Both the position numbers and the translations under genes were made by a program. A stretch of DNA of 64,000 nt from positions 656,841-720,840 of the forward strand of contig NZ_HE997182.1 of NCBI RefSeq assembly GCF_000312445.1, written 5' to 3'. Numbering within the stretch: the first letter of the stretch is position 1; the number at the start of each line of letters is the position of its first letter. This document shows, piece by piece, positions 53,691-61,368 of the stretch. This DNA comes from Phocaeicola abscessus CCUG 55929. Lineage in GTDB: Bacteria > Bacteroidota > Bacteroidia > Bacteroidales > Bacteroidaceae. Below the pieces are notes generated by a model, which saw nothing but the letters and a program-made list of their open reading frames with translations, made no database searches and was not told the origin of the DNA.

Positions 53691-54152
53691 TTATTTAAGT
53701 GAATTAATGTCGATCGATTGGGGATTCTGAGCCATTTGCTTGTGCTCGCTTCCTGCGTAGATATACAAATTTCGAATCAATTTGTTACCTAGCCGATTTT
53801 TGGGAAGCATACCCTTTACTACTCTTTTTACTAACTCCTCTGCTCCATTGGGCTTAGCCATAATGCTTGCGGGAGTCGATTCGCGTTGACCGCCAGGATA
53901 ACCTGTGTAACGCAAGTAAACTCTTCCGGTCCACTTGTTTCCAGTTAATTTTACTTTGTCTGCGTTAATGACAATCACATTGTCGCCGCAGTCCACATGA
54001 GGGGTGAAATCCGGTTTGTACTTCCCTCGCAGCAGTTTCGCAACTTTTGAACCGAATCGGCCTAAAACCTGATCGGTCGCATCCACAATCACCCATTCTT
54101 TATGAGCTGTCTGTTTATTTGCGGAAATAGTCTTGTAACTTAAAGTATCCAC
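53691..54152 (-). CDS. rplM: 50S ribosomal protein L13
   Basis: 153-residue L13. The conserved HKEWVIVDATDQVLGRFGSKVAKLLRGK, DCGDNVIVINADKVKLTGNKW and VKGMLPKNRLGNKLIRNLYIYAGSEH are all present. It is the first gene of the ribosomal transcript, with a near-perfect promoter about 125 bp upstream. Confidence 0.97.
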   Translation of the reverse strand: MDTLSYKTISANKQTAHKEWVIVDATDQVLGRFGSKVAKLLRGKYKPDFTPHVDCGDNVIVINADKVKLTGNKWTGRVYLRYTGYPGGQRESTPASIMAKPNGAEELVKRVVKGMLPKNRLGNKLIRNLYIYAGSEHKQMAQNPQSIDINSLK

Positions 54153-54277
54153 TCTAAAATCCTTTTTAATGTTAACTACTAAAAAACAATTATATCCCGA
54201 CCTCTATAATTATCCTCGGACAGGATTAATCATAGCGCCCAGATTTTACTTTTAATCTTTTGATAATAATCGGCTTG

Positions 54278-54308
54278 CAAAGGTATGGCTTTTCTTTTAA
54301 CTGACAAA
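54278..54308 (-). promoter_or_regulatory. Near-consensus promoter of rplM-rpsI-rpsB-tsf
   Basis: On the minus strand TTTG (54305-54308), exactly 19 bp, then TACCTTTG (54278-54285): the textbook Bacteroidetes -33/-7 pair. It leaves a leader of roughly 120 nt before rplM, room for autoregulation by a ribosomal protein. Confidence 0.7.
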
Positions 54309-54363
54309 CAAAATCAGCTTTTTTTTGACGTTTTACATTTTTACCTTTTTCGGGGAATCGTTT

Positions 54364-54594
54364 TCAACGGAACCAACTGCCTTCGACCAAATCGCTTTGC
54401 GGACATGTAATGCCGCTATTTTCTCTTTCTTTCAACACATCCGATGCAGCGATATGGATAATCTTGCCATTCGGATGCCCGTAACATAATTTACCTTCAC
54501 GGCGTGCAGTTTCTTCTATCAACTGTTGTTCCGCTATTTCCAAACCGTAGCGCAATCTGTTACTGAATTCTTGATATTCCTCTCTAGTTGACAT
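54364..54594 (-). CDS. Small protein paired with a zeta-like kinase
   Basis: A 76-residue protein starting MSTREEYQEFSNRLRYGLEIAEQQLIEETARREG, a charged helix, then a GKIIHIAASDVLKER segment and a short Cys-containing end. Its start overlaps the 3' end of the kinase gene by 11 bp, so the two are translationally coupled. I do not recognise a family. It could be the antidote or a helper of the kinase, though classical epsilon antitoxins precede their toxins and look different. Confidence 0.6.
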   Translation of the reverse strand: MSTREEYQEFSNRLRYGLEIAEQQLIEETARREGKLCYGHPNGKIIHIAASDVLKERENSGITCPQSDLVEGSWFR

Positions 54595-55159
54595 ATTTCT
54601 TTATTTGGTTAAATAAGTCCTGATCATAAATCCTAATTTCGTTTCCTTTACGGAAAGCATCGGCAACAATCACGCGAGGTGTGTTGCTATTGTCGGCAAG
54701 CATCCAATAGTCGACGCACGACATGTAAATCTTGAATAAATTATTCAATCCCGCCTTATAACGACGGCGTACAATTAAGGGCGGTATATCATGTCCGCCA
54801 TTGGATACCCGCTGTTTTACCCTTTCAATAGCAAGTTCCGGAGAGTTGAGCCAGAAATAGATCAAATTCACCGTATATCCCTTTTCTTGTGCTTGACGGA
54901 TTAAACTTAAATAGGAACGGGTAGAAAGCGTCGTCTCTACGGAGAAGCTCACTCCAGAGAGCAATAATTCATCGATGCGATGTAACATCAGACGCCCTGC
55001 TTGAATCGCTACGCTCGACGGATTGAACGGAGATAGCCCTTTGGCGATTTCATCGGCATTAACGAATTCGCGACACTCCAATATATCCGGCAGAACTGAA
55101 TAAGACGCCGTAGTCTTTCCCGCTCCATTACAACCTGCAATTATATATAGCGTAGCCAT
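54584..55159 (-). CDS. Zeta-toxin-like P-loop kinase
   Basis: A 191-residue P-loop protein of the zeta-toxin/AAA_33 group. The Walker A GCNGAGKTT lies at residues 9-17, with an NADEIAKGLSPFNPSSVAIQAGRLML segment near 34 and SFSVETTLSTRSYLSLIRQA near 72, as in chromosomal zeta-like proteins. True zeta toxins phosphorylate UDP-GlcNAc and block peptidoglycan precursor synthesis. Chromosomal homologues often have no proven toxicity. It forms a two-gene unit with the small protein downstream. Confidence 0.78.
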   Translation of the reverse strand: MATLYIIAGCNGAGKTTASYSVLPDILECREFVNADEIAKGLSPFNPSSVAIQAGRLMLHRIDELLLSGVSFSVETTLSTRSYLSLIRQAQEKGYTVNLIYFWLNSPELAIERVKQRVSNGGHDIPPLIVRRRYKAGLNNLFKIYMSCVDYWMLADNSNTPRVIVADAFRKGNEIRIYDQDLFNQIKKYVN

Positions 55160-55357
55160 CTAACTTTTTCTTCGAGAAATGTAGGCTACAAATTAAACGA
55201 TTCTTCTATTTCCATGCAAATTAGTAATGTATAAAAGTGTTAAAAACGGCACACTTTTTTCGTCTGTGTGCAAGCTTGTTCTTGCCGATACTTCATTGTC
55301 GATAAAAATAATTGGTGGAACTTTCTTTTGGTAAATGCTTTCGGAACGCCGATTCTT

Positions 55358-55924
55358 TTAAATCATCTGTAAGAAATACCGGTGTACGGAAGCATCCGTG
55401 TCCAATTCTGGATGGAAAGCCGTAACCAGCTGATTCTCCTGTCGGGCAGCCACGATATGTCCCTCGACGATCGAGAGGAGGTCGACATTCGGTCTTGCTT
55501 CACTGATGTACGGGGCTCGGATGAAGGTCATCGGGATATTCTCGCCTATGTTTTTCATTGCTGCGAAAGTATGAAAACTGCCCAGTTGCCGTCCATAAGC
55601 ATTTCGCCTGACCGTGATGTCCATGGTACCCAGTCGTCTTGCCGGTTCGTTTTCCACCTGTTTGGCCAGAAGTATCAATCCGGCGCATGTTCCGAAAGTG
55701 GGAAGCCCTTTTTGGATGGCCTCTTGAATAGGATGGAACAAATGGAGATCGTACAGTAATTTAAGCATCACGGTACTTTCTCCTCCTGGGAGGATCAATC
55801 CGTCCTTGGGCTGATGCCAATCGGCCAATCGACGTATTTCAACTACTTCCGCACCGAGTTCTCGCAACCGTTGTTCATGTTCTATAAAAGCTCCTTGCAG
55901 CGCTAATACAGCAATCTTCTTCAT
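55358..55924 (-). CDS. pdxT: PLP synthase glutaminase subunit PdxT
   Basis: Class I glutamine amidotransferase giving ammonia to PdxS for de novo vitamin B6 synthesis. The oxyanion stretch GLILPGGESTVM is near residue 42, the catalytic cysteine in FGTCAGLILLA near 79, and the His/Glu pair in TAFHPELD near 170. Length 188 is typical. It lies 14 bp behind pdxS. Its motif VAARQENQLV before the His strand is normal for the family. Confidence 0.95.
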   Translation of the reverse strand: MKKIAVLALQGAFIEHEQRLRELGAEVVEIRRLADWHQPKDGLILPGGESTVMLKLLYDLHLFHPIQEAIQKGLPTFGTCAGLILLAKQVENEPARRLGTMDITVRRNAYGRQLGSFHTFAAMKNIGENIPMTFIRAPYISEARPNVDLLSIVEGHIVAARQENQLVTAFHPELDTDASVHRYFLQMI

Positions 55925-55938
55925 AAACCAAATACTTT

Positions 55939-56814
55939 TTACTTCCCTCGTTCGGCCATGAGCAGATTGATCTCCTGTTCATTGATTCCGACCATGGCTT
56001 CGCCCAGATCTTCGGAAAGTTCGGCAAGTTTGTCTGGATCATTATAATTGGTTACTGCTTGTACGACGGCTGCCGCTCGTTTAGCCGGATTGCCGGACTT
56101 AAAGATGCCGGACCCTACGAATACGCCTTCCGCACCGAGTTGCATCATCAATGCTGCGTCGGCAGGTGTAGCGACCCCGCCTGCGGCGAAATTGACTACT
56201 GGCAATTTGCCATAGTTATGCACATAGCGCACCAACTCGTAAGGAGCTTGCAATTGTTTGGCAGCTTCGTAGAGTTCGTTTTCGTTCAAGGACGTGAGGC
56301 GATGGATTTCGCTTTGGATCAGTCGCATGTGACGAACTGCCTGGATGATATCGCCCGTTCCCGGTTCACCTTTCGTGCGGATCATCGTGGCTCCTTCGGC
56401 AATTCGTCGAAGTGCTTCGCCTAAATTTTTAGCGCCGCAAACAAAAGGCACGTCGAATTTGGTCTTATCGATGTGATAAATATCATCGGCCGGTGATAAG
56501 ACTTCGCTTTCATCAATGTAATCGATTTGGATGGCTTGCAGTATCTGCGCTTCGGCAAAATGTCCGATACGACATTTGGCCATCACGGGGATAGAAACAG
56601 CTTGCTGGATGCTTTTGATCATTCTCGGGTCGCTCATTCTGGACACGCCGCCCGCCGCCCGAATATCCGCTGGTATACGTTCCAGAGCCATTACTGCACA
56701 AGCCCCGGCATCCTGGGCGATCTTCGCCTGTTCCGGTGTAGTTACGTCCATGATCACTCCGCCTTTCAGCATCTGAGCCAAATTACGGTTCAATGTTTGT
56801 CTGTCTTCTTTCAT
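55939..56814 (-). CDS. pdxS: PLP synthase lyase subunit PdxS
   Basis: A 291-residue barrel enzyme building PLP from ribose 5-phosphate, glyceraldehyde 3-phosphate and ammonia. Diagnostic segments are [35 protein letters not shown], the lysine in [18 protein letters not shown] (residue about 80) and [30 protein letters not shown]. It lies 78 bp behind the ThiD-AraC gene on the same strand, so the three probably belong to one B6 group. Confidence 0.96.
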   Translation of the reverse strand: MKEDRQTLNRNLAQMLKGGVIMDVTTPEQAKIAQDAGACAVMALERIPADIRAAGGVSRMSDPRMIKSIQQAVSIPVMAKCRIGHFAEAQILQAIQIDYIDESEVLSPADDIYHIDKTKFDVPFVCGAKNLGEALRRIAEGATMIRTKGEPGTGDIIQAVRHMRLIQSEIHRLTSLNENELYEAAKQLQAPYELVRYVHNYGKLPVVNFAAGGVATPADAALMMQLGAEGVFVGSGIFKSGNPAKRAAAVVQAVTNYNDPDKLAELSEDLGEAMVGINEQEINLLMAERGK

Positions 56815-56892
56815 AATCGTTTTTTTAGGGCAAAAGCGCTTATCTTCATACTCGAAAAGTTTTAAATCGGATGCTGTCTTTTGCTTTTGGAA

Positions 56893-57981
56893 TTATACAT
56901 TATTTCTATATTCACTCGGTGTTACGTTTTTTAATTTCTTGAAGAACTTCGTAAAATGGGCTTGCGAACGGAAGCCCAAGTCGTAAGAGATCTCCTGCAC
57001 TGTCTTATTGCTGCCGCTCAACATCGCTTCCGCCTGTTTCAACAAGTACTCGTCGATCAGTATTTTCGGCGTCTTTCCCGCCAAGCGTTTGGCTACCTGC
57101 GCCAAGTAACGGGTGGTAACATTCAACCGATCGGCATAATAACGGACGTCATTGCTGCTTTGATAATGCGAAGCGATCAAGCCGATGAATTCGTTATACA
57201 GTTCGCTTCCTCTGCCTTCTAAACGGCCGGAAAAGGTTGTTTGCTGACGGATATAACTTTTCGCGTTTTCGATTGCTTCGGGGATAGAGAGCTTCTGACT
57301 CAGATAGGTAGCGATGGCCGAAGAAAGCGTACCTCCTATGCCATGGACATTTTCCGCAGCGGCGGGCGAGAAGAGGTATCTTGGCTTCTGTTCCCCGGCG
57401 ATCAATAAGAGATCCGTCGTCATCTCCGCCGAAGTCATTCCTTCTTGCAGCAATACGGCTTTGCTTCCTCGGTGCAGCAATTCGGCGGCGGCGGATGTCA
57501 TCTCGTCGATGGTTTCTATTTTCCTGTTCAGAAAATACGAAGCCGCTTGACGGCTAATCACCACCAAGGTACAGTGCTTCAAGAAATGCGATTGGATACG
57601 TTCGATCACGTCGGTCGACATGAGCAATTCGTTACGGCTCGAAACGACGATCGGATCATAAACCACGCACGGAGGTCTATATTTGGTTAAGGCGAGCGTG
57701 ATTGCATCCACCACCTCGACGCTTCGAGCCATTCCTATCTTCACGGCCGCGGGTTGAATGTCGTCGATGATCGCCTCGATTTGCCCAGCGACAATCGCGG
57801 AGGGCAGGTCGAAGAAATCCTGAATGCCCAACGTATTCTGTACGGTGATGGAAGTGATAGCGGAAACCGCATACCCTCCCAACGCCGTAATGATCTTGAT
57901 ATCCGCTTGAATGCCCGATTCTCCCGTGCTATCCGAACCGGTAACGGTAAGGACCGGAAGCGGTTTATTTTTCGTCTCCAT
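56893..57981 (-). CDS. ThiD/PdxK-like domain fused to an AraC DNA-binding domain
   Basis: A 362-residue two-domain protein. Residues 10-260 are a ThiD-type ribokinase fold (TVTGSDSTGESGIQADIKI, AVKIGMA, VVYDPIVVSS). Residues 265-362 are an AraC helix-turn-helix pair (VRYYADRLNVTTRYLAQVAKR, then VQEISYDLGFRSQAHFTKFFKK). The anion-hole motif, GTGC in ThiD and GTGD in PdxK, reads GIGG (214-217), so the catalytic residue is glycine. It may therefore bind a pyrimidine or B6 vitamer as a sensor and control pdxS/pdxT directly downstream; this is inference. The start is the ATG at 57981; the frame extends further upstream without family sequence. Confidence 0.85.
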   Translation of the reverse strand: METKNKPLPVLTVTGSDSTGESGIQADIKIITALGGYAVSAITSITVQNTLGIQDFFDLPSAIVAGQIEAIIDDIQPAAVKIGMARSVEVVDAITLALTKYRPPCVVYDPIVVSSRNELLMSTDVIERIQSHFLKHCTLVVISRQAASYFLNRKIETIDEMTSAAAELLHRGSKAVLLQEGMTSAEMTTDLLLIAGEQKPRYLFSPAAAENVHGIGGTLSSAIATYLSQKLSIPEAIENAKSYIRQQTTFSGRLEGRGSELYNEFIGLIASHYQSSNDVRYYADRLNVTTRYLAQVAKRLAGKTPKILIDEYLLKQAEAMLSGSNKTVQEISYDLGFRSQAHFTKFFKKLKNVTPSEYRNNV

Positions 57982-58170
57982 CGATCTGTTCCATTGCGGA
58001 GACAAAGGAAGTTGAAAAAAAGGAAATAAAAAAACGAAGTTCTGGTTTTGACAAATAATATACCTAAAAATATAAAGAAACGGTCGGCACATGTCTTTTA
58101 CTCGTTTGGATACGTCCCCTAATGTAGCTGGATACGTCCCGAATCCCGCCGGCGAGGTTGTTTATCCCGT

Positions 58171-58194
58171 CGGATAGGTTATATAACCTATCCG
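58171..58194. repeat. Perfect 24-bp palindrome
   Basis: CGGATAGGTTAT followed directly by its reverse complement ATAACCTATCCG. The half-site GGTTAT and flanking GGATACGTCC words recur in the neighbouring 43-bp units. It could be a strong cruciform or a dimeric protein operator. Confidence 0.85.
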
Positions 58195-58233
58195 GATACG
58201 TCCGGAACGTCAAATTTGAGGTTGTCTAACCTC

Positions 58234-58430
58234 AACGGACAGGTTATCCAACGTATCCGGCGAGGTTCGGAACGTCAACGGACAGGTTATCCAACGTATT
58301 CGGCGGGATCCGGGACGTCAACGGACAGGTTATCCAACGTATTCGGCGGGATCCGGGACGTCAACGGACAGGTTATCCAACGTATCCGGCGGGATCCGGG
58401 ACGTCAACGGACAGGTCACTAACCTCAATG
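58234..58430 (+). repeat. 43-bp tandem repeat array, four copies plus a partial fifth
   Basis: Copies start at 58234, 58277, 58320, 58363 and 58406 (partial), period exactly 43 bp. Each begins AACGGACAGGTTATCCAACG and contains GGGATCCGGGACGTC near its end; the first copy differs most. There are no unique spacers, and 43 is not a multiple of three, so it is neither CRISPR nor a coding repeat. Degenerate related words reach left to about 58105. Confidence 0.9.
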
Positions 58431-58517
58431 AGGGGATAGAAGACGTAGCCTGATCTGTAAAAATCCATCTTATGCGCAAATCTTTCAAAAGTCTGCGCTA
58501 TCCTAAAAATATATTTG

Positions 58518-58525
58518 TATCTTTG
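58518..58525 (+). promoter_or_regulatory. -7 box for the PAP2 gene; decides its start
   Basis: TATCTTTG fits TAnnTTTG and overlaps the upstream end of the open frame (58515), so the start is the ATG at 58548. Confidence 0.55.
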
Positions 58526-58547
58526 CGCGCTCATCAATATAGAGGCT

Positions 58548-59213
58548 ATGATAGAATATCTGCAGCATATGGATTCCGATCTGTTATTATGGTTAAACGG
58601 TTTCCACAACTCTTTTTTCGATTCGCTGATGTGGCTTATTTCTTATAAATACGTATGGATTCCGATGTACGCGGTGTTGCTGTATGTGTTATTCAAGAAG
58701 TACGGCATTCACGTGGTGTTGTTTGTGTTGATAGCTATGTTTCTGCTGAATTTCGCCGTTTCCGATTATGTCTGCGGAAGCGTATTGCGCCATGCGGTGA
58801 TGAGACCTCGTCCGACCAACGTCGAGAGTCCGATTTGGCAGCTTGTTCATACGGTGAATGATTATCGCGGAGGCCATTACGGCTTTCCTTCGTGTCATGC
58901 TGCCAATTCTTTTTCCCTGGCCACGCTGATGTCGCTGCAATTGCGAAAAATTCGGATTATCATCTTCATTTTTACCTGGGCGATCTTCCATTCCTACAGT
59001 CGCATTTACTTAGGCGTTCATTATCCCGGGGATATCGTTGCGGGGGCATTGATAGGCGTATTGATCGCTTTTGCGATTTACTATGCATTCAACTATGTGG
59101 CGCATATAAAATACGATCGGTCGACCGACTATATCAATATGATCCCCTATGCTGGATTGTCTACATTAGCGACTCTCATTCTGTTCACATATATTAAGAG
59201 GCAATGGTTTTAG
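58548..59213 (+). CDS. PAP2-family membrane phosphatase
   Basis: A 221-residue membrane protein with about six hydrophobic segments. The three PAP2 motifs are present: LRHAVMRPRPTN near residue 88, FPSCHAANSFS near 113 (PSCH where the consensus is PSGH) and SRIYLGVHYPGD near 155. Such enzymes dephosphorylate undecaprenyl pyrophosphate, phosphatidylglycerophosphate or lipid A in the periplasm. The substrate is not decidable by eye. The catalytic His of the second motif is kept. Confidence 0.9.
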   Translation: MIEYLQHMDSDLLLWLNGFHNSFFDSLMWLISYKYVWIPMYAVLLYVLFKKYGIHVVLFVLIAMFLLNFAVSDYVCGSVLRHAVMRPRPTNVESPIWQLVHTVNDYRGGHYGFPSCHAANSFSLATLMSLQLRKIRIIIFIFTWAIFHSYSRIYLGVHYPGDIVAGALIGVLIAFAIYYAFNYVAHIKYDRSTDYINMIPYAGLSTLATLILFTYIKRQWF

Positions 59214-59264
59214 AGGCCTTGTATGGGGCATGAGGAGGAGAGTCTACCAGCCTATAGAAAAGGT

Positions 59265-59756
59265 TTATCTGACCAAATCTTTCGGGTAGGTGGTCGGCAT
59301 GTTTACTCTTTTCCATGTTTCATAACACCAAGTGTTGATTTCGTTCCCCTGGCGATCGTTCTTAATGAAATATTTGAGCACCATCAGTTCGGCGTCATCT
59401 TTCAGCGTAAAATAAAGAATATTGTCTGCACCCGTAAGCTGAGGCAAATCCAAACTCTTTTCGACATGTTCCACGTAGATGGAATCGGAACTTATTTCGT
59501 AAGTGCCGGAACCGATAATAATGGCGCCTCGATTGGGAATGACGGTCATATTGACGAATTTTCCATTGTCCGACAATACTTTGAAAGAATTGCTGGGTTT
59601 CAACTCGCCGATCATATCCGGACTGGCCGATACGTAGAAACACATCTGCCAAATACCTTTTAGGTTCGACTCCTGAGCCTGTCGTTGTCCCCTCACGCTT
59701 GTCGCTCCCGCCCATAGGGAGATTCCCATTAAAAGAACGCGAAAATACTGTTTCAT
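59265..59756 (-). CDS. DUF4488-like exported protein
   Basis: A 163-residue exported protein with a signal peptide ending near AGATSVRGQ (residue about 23). The mature part begins SNLKGIWQMCFYVSASPD and runs as a lipocalin-like beta pattern (FKVLSDNGKFVNMTVIPNRGAIIIGSGTYEISSDSIYVEHVEK), which matches my memory of DUF4488. A KYFIKNDRQGNEINTWCYETWKRV end follows. Function unknown. It is convergent with the PAP2 gene. Confidence 0.72.
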   Translation of the reverse strand: MKQYFRVLLMGISLWAGATSVRGQRQAQESNLKGIWQMCFYVSASPDMIGELKPSNSFKVLSDNGKFVNMTVIPNRGAIIIGSGTYEISSDSIYVEHVEKSLDLPQLTGADNILYFTLKDDAELMVLKYFIKNDRQGNEINTWCYETWKRVNMPTTYPKDLVR

Positions 59757-59914
59757 AGCGGTATGTATTAGTTAACAAATTGGTTTGAGAAAGTCTGCCT
59801 ACAAATATATCAATTATTTCCGAATGTCAAAGAACGATGCTGACAATTATTTTTACATATGTCCGAATTGAGATAATCGCATGACGAACCCTTTTCATAG
59901 GGTATGGAAATCGA

Positions 59915-61318
59915 TTAGAAATCGGCGTTGTGCGGTGTTCTGGGGAAGGGGATGACATCGCGTATATTGGCCATTCCCGTAACGAAAAGAATCAAGCGCT
60001 CGAACCCGAGGCCGAAGCCGCCATGCGGGCAGGTGCCGTATTTACGCGTATCCAAATACCACCACATATCTTTCATCGGGATGTGCCGACGTGCTATTTC
60101 CGCTTTCAATTTCTCGAGGTTTTCCTCCCGGACGGAGCCTCCGATAATCTCTCCGATTTGCGGGAATAAGACATCGGTTCCCTGAACGGTTTTATCATCC
60201 TCGTTCACCTTCATATAGAAGGCTTTGATTTCTTTTGGATAGTCGGTCATTATCACTGGCCGTTTGAAGTAAAGTTCGACCAGATAGCGTTCGTGTTCGC
60301 TGGCCAAATCCATTCCCCACGAAATGGGGAATTCGAACCGATGTCCCTGCCTTGCCGCTTCTTCCAAGATCTTAATGCCCTCCGTATAGGACAGACGTAC
60401 GAAGGGATCTTTCAATATGCCCTGGAGGCGTTCGATCAGGGTCTTGTCGATCATCTTATTCAGAAATTTCAGATCTTCGTTACAATGTTCCAAAGCCCAG
60501 CGCACACAAAACTTAATGAAATCTTCCTCCAGGTCCATCAGGGCCGGCAGGTCGACGAACGCGACCTCCGGTTCTATCATCCAGAATTCGGCCAGGTGCC
60601 GGGGCGTGTTGCTGTTCTCCGCCCGGAACGTAGGACCGAATGTATAGATAGCTCCCAAAGCCGTGGCTCCGAGTTCGCCTTCCAACTGTCCACTTACCGT
60701 CAGAGAAGTCATTTTGCCGAAGAAATCGTCGTCGTACTTAATCTTTCCGTGCTCATCTTTCTTCAAATCGTACAGATTCTGAGTCGTGATCTGAAACATT
60801 TCTCCCGCTCCTTCGCAATCGCTTGCCGTAATGATAGGAGTGTGGAAGTAAAAGAATCCGTGTTCGTGAAAGTAGGTATGAATAGCCATGGACAGGTGGT
60901 GTCGAATACGCATCACGGCACCGAAAGTATTGGTACGCAGACGGAGATGAGCGTATTGACGCATATATTCGAAACTTTGTCCTTTTTTCTGCATAGGGTA
61001 ATCGTTTCCGCACAGTCCATAGATTTCAATACTTTCTGCCTGTATTTCGGAACGTTGTTCAGAGCCTTCGCTCTCCACCAATTTCCCCTTCACGCCGATA
61101 CAGGCTCCTGTCGTTAACTGTTTCAGCTGCTCTGCATCGAACCGAAGCGGGTCGATCACAAGCTGTACATTGTGGATGGTGGAACCGTCATTCAATGCGA
61201 TAAAATCGACCGCTTTACTACTCCGATGCGTACGAATCCATCCTTGCACATGAACAATTGCGCCGAAATCCGTACGTTTCAGAATATCGACCACCTTTGT
61301 TCTACAAATTTTTTCCAT
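59915..61318 (-). CDS. asnS: Asparaginyl-tRNA synthetase
   Basis: Class IIb aminoacyl-tRNA synthetase, 467 residues. An N-terminal OB-fold anticodon domain ([25 protein letters not shown]) is followed by the catalytic domain: motif 2 in [25 protein letters not shown] near residue 225 and motif 3 in [21 protein letters not shown] at the end. [19 protein letters not shown] is in the insertion. It follows the pseudouridine synthase gene by 50 bp. Confidence 0.96.
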   Translation of the reverse strand: MEKICRTKVVDILKRTDFGAIVHVQGWIRTHRSSKAVDFIALNDGSTIHNVQLVIDPLRFDAEQLKQLTTGACIGVKGKLVESEGSEQRSEIQAESIEIYGLCGNDYPMQKKGQSFEYMRQYAHLRLRTNTFGAVMRIRHHLSMAIHTYFHEHGFFYFHTPIITASDCEGAGEMFQITTQNLYDLKKDEHGKIKYDDDFFGKMTSLTVSGQLEGELGATALGAIYTFGPTFRAENSNTPRHLAEFWMIEPEVAFVDLPALMDLEEDFIKFCVRWALEHCNEDLKFLNKMIDKTLIERLQGILKDPFVRLSYTEGIKILEEAARQGHRFEFPISWGMDLASEHERYLVELYFKRPVIMTDYPKEIKAFYMKVNEDDKTVQGTDVLFPQIGEIIGGSVREENLEKLKAEIARRHIPMKDMWWYLDTRKYGTCPHGGFGLGFERLILFVTGMANIRDVIPFPRTPHNADF

Positions 61319-61368
61319 TGTTCATTCTCCTCAATCAAATCTTTTAGCCTCTTACAGCTTTCATCTCT

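Larger units (their letters stand above)
57982..58547. other. Divergent intergenic region with repeat array and palindrome
   Basis: 566 bp between the ThiD-AraC gene and the PAP2 gene. The first 100 bp are AT-rich and should hold the ThiD-AraC promoter, though no TAnnTTTG was found. The palindrome (58171-58194), an 8-bp-arm hairpin (58216-58235) and the 43-bp array follow, then the PAP2 promoter. Confidence 0.6.

Noticed and set aside
54153-54363. tRNA or riboswitch in the rplM leader
   Set aside because: Only a promoter and an AT-rich leader are visible; no cloverleaf or known aptamer fold could be drawn.
58216-58422. 68-codon frame through the 43-bp repeats
   Set aside because: The repeat period is not a multiple of three, so the translation does not repeat; it is open by chance.
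58234-58430. CRISPR array at the 43-bp repeat
   Set aside because: Contiguous 43-bp units without spacers.
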